Position numbers and translations under genes: made by a program. This document shows, one piece after another, positions 13,583 through 15,481 of a stretch of 15,481 bases of DNA. The notes under the pieces were generated by a model that had not been told where the DNA came from, did not search any database, and saw only the letters and a program-made list of their open reading frames with translations. This DNA comes from CAYNSB01 sp964399625 (lineage in GTDB: Bacteria; Planctomycetota; Phycisphaerae; Phycisphaerales; UBA1924). Within the stretch, counting starts at the first letter, position 1; every line of letters begins with the position of its first letter. The stretch is from positions 1 to 15,481 of the forward strand of contig CAYNSB010000067.1 of NCBI GenBank assembly GCA_964399625.1, in the 5' to 3' direction.

Positions 13583-15481
13583 TCAGAACTTGCCGGCCTT
13601 GATGAAGCTGTTGCTCAGCACCTGCGTCGCGTTTCCGTTGCTGCTGTTCTGCGACCACTGGAACTGCAGGTTGCCCGCGTTGCTCCCGTTCGTCACGACG
13701 CCACGCACGCGGATGATGTCGTTGCTTCCGGCGGTGATCGCGTTGTTCACGCTGGTGCCGCTGGACGTGACGATGTTGTTATTCGTCAGTCCGCTGCCCT
13801 CCTGGAAATCCGAGACCCAGGTGATCGTCGCGCCCGTGGGCACCGTGAACGTGTACTTGATGTCGGGCGTGCTGCTGCTCGAGGTGCACAGGATGAACGC
13901 CTCGAATTCCCACGTGTCGTTGGCCGCCATCGCCAGCACCAGCGCCGTGTCGTTGGTCAGCGTCGTGCTGCTCGTGATGCTCTGCGTGCTGGTCTTGCGC
14001 ACAAGCGTGTGACCGGCCCCGGTCGCTCCCTGAGAACCAGTGGCCCCCTGAGCACCCGTCGCGCCTTGAGCCCCAGTTGCCCCCTGAGCGCCGGTCGCGC
14101 CCTGGGAACCCGTAGCGCCCGTCGCACCCTGGGGTCCAGTCGCACCCGTCGCGCCTTGGGCACCGGTAGCGCCCTGAGGACCGGTCGCACCCGTTGCGCC
14201 TTGAGGACCAGCCGCGCCCTGAGCACCCGTAGCGCCCTGAGCACCGGTCGCTCCCGTCGCGCCAGCCGCACCTTGTGCGCCAGCGGCGCCAGTCGCGCCC
14301 TGAGGACCCGTCGCCCCCGTGGCTCCCACCGCACCCTGCGGCCCCATCGGGCCCTGAGCACCCTCGGCACCCTGCGGGCCGGCAACGCCCTGCGCACCCT
14401 GCGGCCCCTCAGCGCCCGTCGCACCCGCCGCGCCCTGCGGTCCCATCGGACCCTGAGCGCCGCTCGAACCCTGCGGACCCACCGGACCCTGAGCGCCATC
14501 GTTTCCGTTCGCACCGGCCGGACCCTGAGCGCCCGTGGCACCCTGCGGACCAGTGGCTCCCGTGGCGCCGGTAGCGCCCGTCGCTCCAGTCGCTCCCGCG
14601 GCGCCCTGAGCGCCCGTCGGACCAGCCGGGCCCTGATCGCCCTGAGGCCCTTGATCACCCTGCGCTCCGGTCGCGCCCTGAGCACCAGTGGCTCCAGTGG
14701 CGCCCGTCGCGCCCTGAGGACCAGCGGGGCCCTGAGCGCCGTCATTTCCGTTCGCACCGGCCGGACCCTGAGCGCCGGTCGCACCCGTCGCACCGGTTGC
14801 GCCCTGCGGACCCGTGGCTCCCGTCGCGCCCGTGGCACCAGTCGCGCCCTGAGCGCCGGTCGGACCGGCCGGGCCCTGATCGCCCTGCGGCCCCTGGTCA
14901 CCCTGAGCCCCCGTCGCGCCCTGAGCACCAGTGGCACCAGTGGCGCCCGTCGCGCCCTGAGGACCAGCGGGACCCTGCGCGCCATCGTTGCCGTTCGCAC
15001 CGGCCGGGCCCTGCGCGCCGGTTGCGCCCGTCGCACCAGTCGCGCCCTGAGCGCCCGTGGCACCAGTCGCGCCCGTGGCGCCCTGAGCGCCCGTCGGACC
15101 GGCCGGACCCTGATCGCCCTGAGGACCCTGATCACCCTGAGCGCCGGTCGCGCCCTGAGCACCAGTGGCTCCAGTGGCGCCCGTCGCGCCCTGAGGACCA
15201 GCGGGACCCTGCGCGCCGTCATTTCCGTTCGCACCGGCCGGCCCCTGAGCACCCGTCGCGCCAGTCGCACCCTGCGGACCCGTCGCGCCCGTTGCTCCCG
15301 TTGCGCCGGTCGCACCCGTCGCGCCGGTCGCGCCCGTCGGACCAGCCGGGCCTTGATCGCCCTGCGGCCCTTGATCACCCTGAGCGCCCGTCGCGCCCTG
15401 AGCACCCGTGGCGCCAGTTGCACCCATCGCACCCTGAGGACCAGCGGGACCCTGCGCGCCATCGTTGCCGTTCGCACCGGC
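13583..15481 (-). CDS. Collagen-like Gly-X-Y repeat protein, C-terminal part (runs off the right edge)
   Basis: 632 residues are visible; the 5' end lies beyond position 15481. The Met codon at 15427 is internal (QGAMGATG) and is not the start, because the repeat continues to the edge. About 490 residues (14012-15481) are unbroken Gly-X-Y triplets, mostly GAT, GAQ, GPQ, GPA and GDQ, which should form a collagen triple helix without hydroxyproline. The last 142 residues (13586-14011) are a Ser/Thr/Asn-rich beta domain. It begins HTLVRKTSTQSITSSTTL and ends WSQNSSNGNATQVLSNSFIK, resembling C-terminal trimer-forming domains of phage tail and bacterial collagen-like proteins. The N-terminal signal or anchor is not visible, so a surface location is inferred. 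The Gly-proximal half carries a higher-order repeat. The frame is fixed by the stop at 13583-13585; an overlapping open frame on the same strand is Arg-rich and a by-product of the repeat. Confidence 0.9.
   Translation of the reverse strand, partial: AGANGNDGAQGPAGPQGAMGATGATGAQGATGAQGDQGPQGDQGPAGPTGATGATGATGATGATGATGPQGATGATGAQGPAGANGNDGAQGPAGPQGATGATGATGAQGATGAQGDQGPQGDQGPAGPTGAQGATGATGATGAQGATGATGATGAQGPAGANGNDGAQGPAGPQGATGATGATGAQGATGAQGDQGPQGDQGPAGPTGAQGATGATGATGATGPQGATGATGATGAQGPAGANGNDGAQGPAGPQGATGATGATGAQGATGAQGDQGPQGDQGPAGPTGAQGAAGATGATGATGATGATGPQGATGAQGPAGANGNDGAQGPVGPQGSSGAQGPMGPQGAAGATGAEGPQGAQGVAGPQGAEGAQGPMGPQGAVGATGATGPQGATGAAGAQGAAGATGATGAQGATGAQGAAGPQGATGATGPQGATGAQGATGATGPQGATGATGSQGATGAQGATGAQGATGAQGATGSQGATGAGHTLVRKTSTQSITSSTTLTNDTALVLAMAANDTWEFEAFILCTSSSSTPDIKYTFTVPTGATITWVSDFQEGSGLTNNNIVTSSGTSVNNAITAGSNDIIRVRGVVTNGSNAGNLQFQWSQNSSNGNATQVLSNSFIKAGKF
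14012..14494 (-). repeat. Irregular Gly-X-Y triplet region between the long repeats and the C-terminal domain
   Basis: About 161 residues of Gly-X-Y triplets without the 81-residue order. The first part (14320-14494) uses rarer triplets (GSS, GPM, GAE, GVA, GPV), and the second is short GAT/GAQ/GPQ/GSQ alternation leading to the HTLVRK boundary. It looks older or more diverged than the array upstream in the gene. Confidence 0.75.
14495..15481 (-). repeat. Nested tandem repeat, 243/234-bp units, inside the collagen-like gene
   Basis: The codons for the NGND element recur with anchors at 14495, 14738, 14981, 15215 and 15458, giving units of 243, 243, 234 and 243 bp (81, 81, 78 and 81 residues). 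Within a unit, the first 45 or so residues (NGNDGAQGPAGPQG, then GAQGDQGPQGDQGPAGPTG) are nearly constant. Changes and the loss of one triplet fall in the following GAT-rich stretch. Gly-X-Y phase is kept throughout. At the DNA level the NGND spelling alternates between copies. Confidence 0.9.

Noticed and set aside
15425..15427. ATG as the start of the collagen-like protein
   Set aside because: Gly-X-Y coding continues in frame to the window edge and no ribosome binding site precedes it; the Met is one X-position substitution.
13957..15477. Second minus-strand frame of 506 codons through the collagen repeats
   Set aside because: It is the +1 reading of the Gly-X-Y repeat and gives an Arg/Ala/Val-rich protein. 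The absence of stops follows from the repeat composition, and only the Gly-X-Y frame continues into a folded C-terminal domain.
14012..15481. Regularly repeated DNA that could suggest a CRISPR array or minisatellite
   Set aside because: The repeat keeps a coding frame, has 9-bp periodicity and no unique spacers, so it is a protein-coding collagen repeat.

Overview
The window is GC-rich bacterial DNA, roughly 70% G+C by eye. It most resembles a member of the Planctomycetota, probably class Phycisphaerae. This is an inference from an ECF sigma factor paired with a large membrane Ser/Thr kinase, a giant VWA/GATase-like protein next to a DUF4175-like protein, frequent GTG/TTG starts, weak Shine-Dalgarno use and long Pro/Ala-rich low-complexity proteins. 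No rRNA, tRNA, insertion sequence, prophage or CRISPR array was recognised.

Layout, left to right. (1) Positions 1-512, minus strand: the N-terminal part of MreB, running off the left edge. (2) 768-1742, minus: a membrane-anchored coiled-coil protein of unknown function with a perfect AGGAGG ribosome binding site, closed by a hairpin terminator at 684-713. (3) 1743-2130: a divergent intergenic region holding a candidate promoter. (4) 2131-5343, plus: a two-gene operon of an ECF-type sigma factor and an 808-residue membrane Ser/Thr kinase. (5) 5349-6428, minus: trpD, convergent with the kinase gene and only 5 bp away from it. (6) 6458-12172, plus, divergent from trpD: a DUF4175-like membrane protein with a very long disordered Pro/Ser region, then a 1027-residue protein with two MIDAS-bearing VWA domains around a Cys-less GATase-like domain. 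(7) 12236-13462, plus: a GT2-fold glycosyltransferase. (8) 13583-15481, minus: a collagen-like Gly-X-Y protein running off the right edge, with a beta-rich C-terminal domain. It shares a bidirectional hairpin with the glycosyltransferase gene.

How the genes may work together. The sigma factor and kinase look like one signalling unit: the kinase would sense through its C-terminal extracytoplasmic domain and act on transcription through the sigma factor. The DUF4175-like and VWA/GATase proteins normally belong to larger MoxR/DUF58/VWA cell-envelope clusters; here they stand without MoxR or DUF58 genes. The collagen-like protein is rich in Gly-Ala-Thr triplets and lies tail-to-tail with a glycosyltransferase gene, so threonine glycosylation is possible but unproven. 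MreB, the coiled-coil membrane protein, the VWA pair and the collagen fibre together give the window an envelope and cell-shape flavour, with trpD as an unrelated housekeeping gene.

The most unusual element is the collagen gene. Its triplet region carries a nested 81/78/81/81-residue higher-order repeat whose copies alternate between two synonymous DNA spellings, pointing to recent duplication of a two-unit block.
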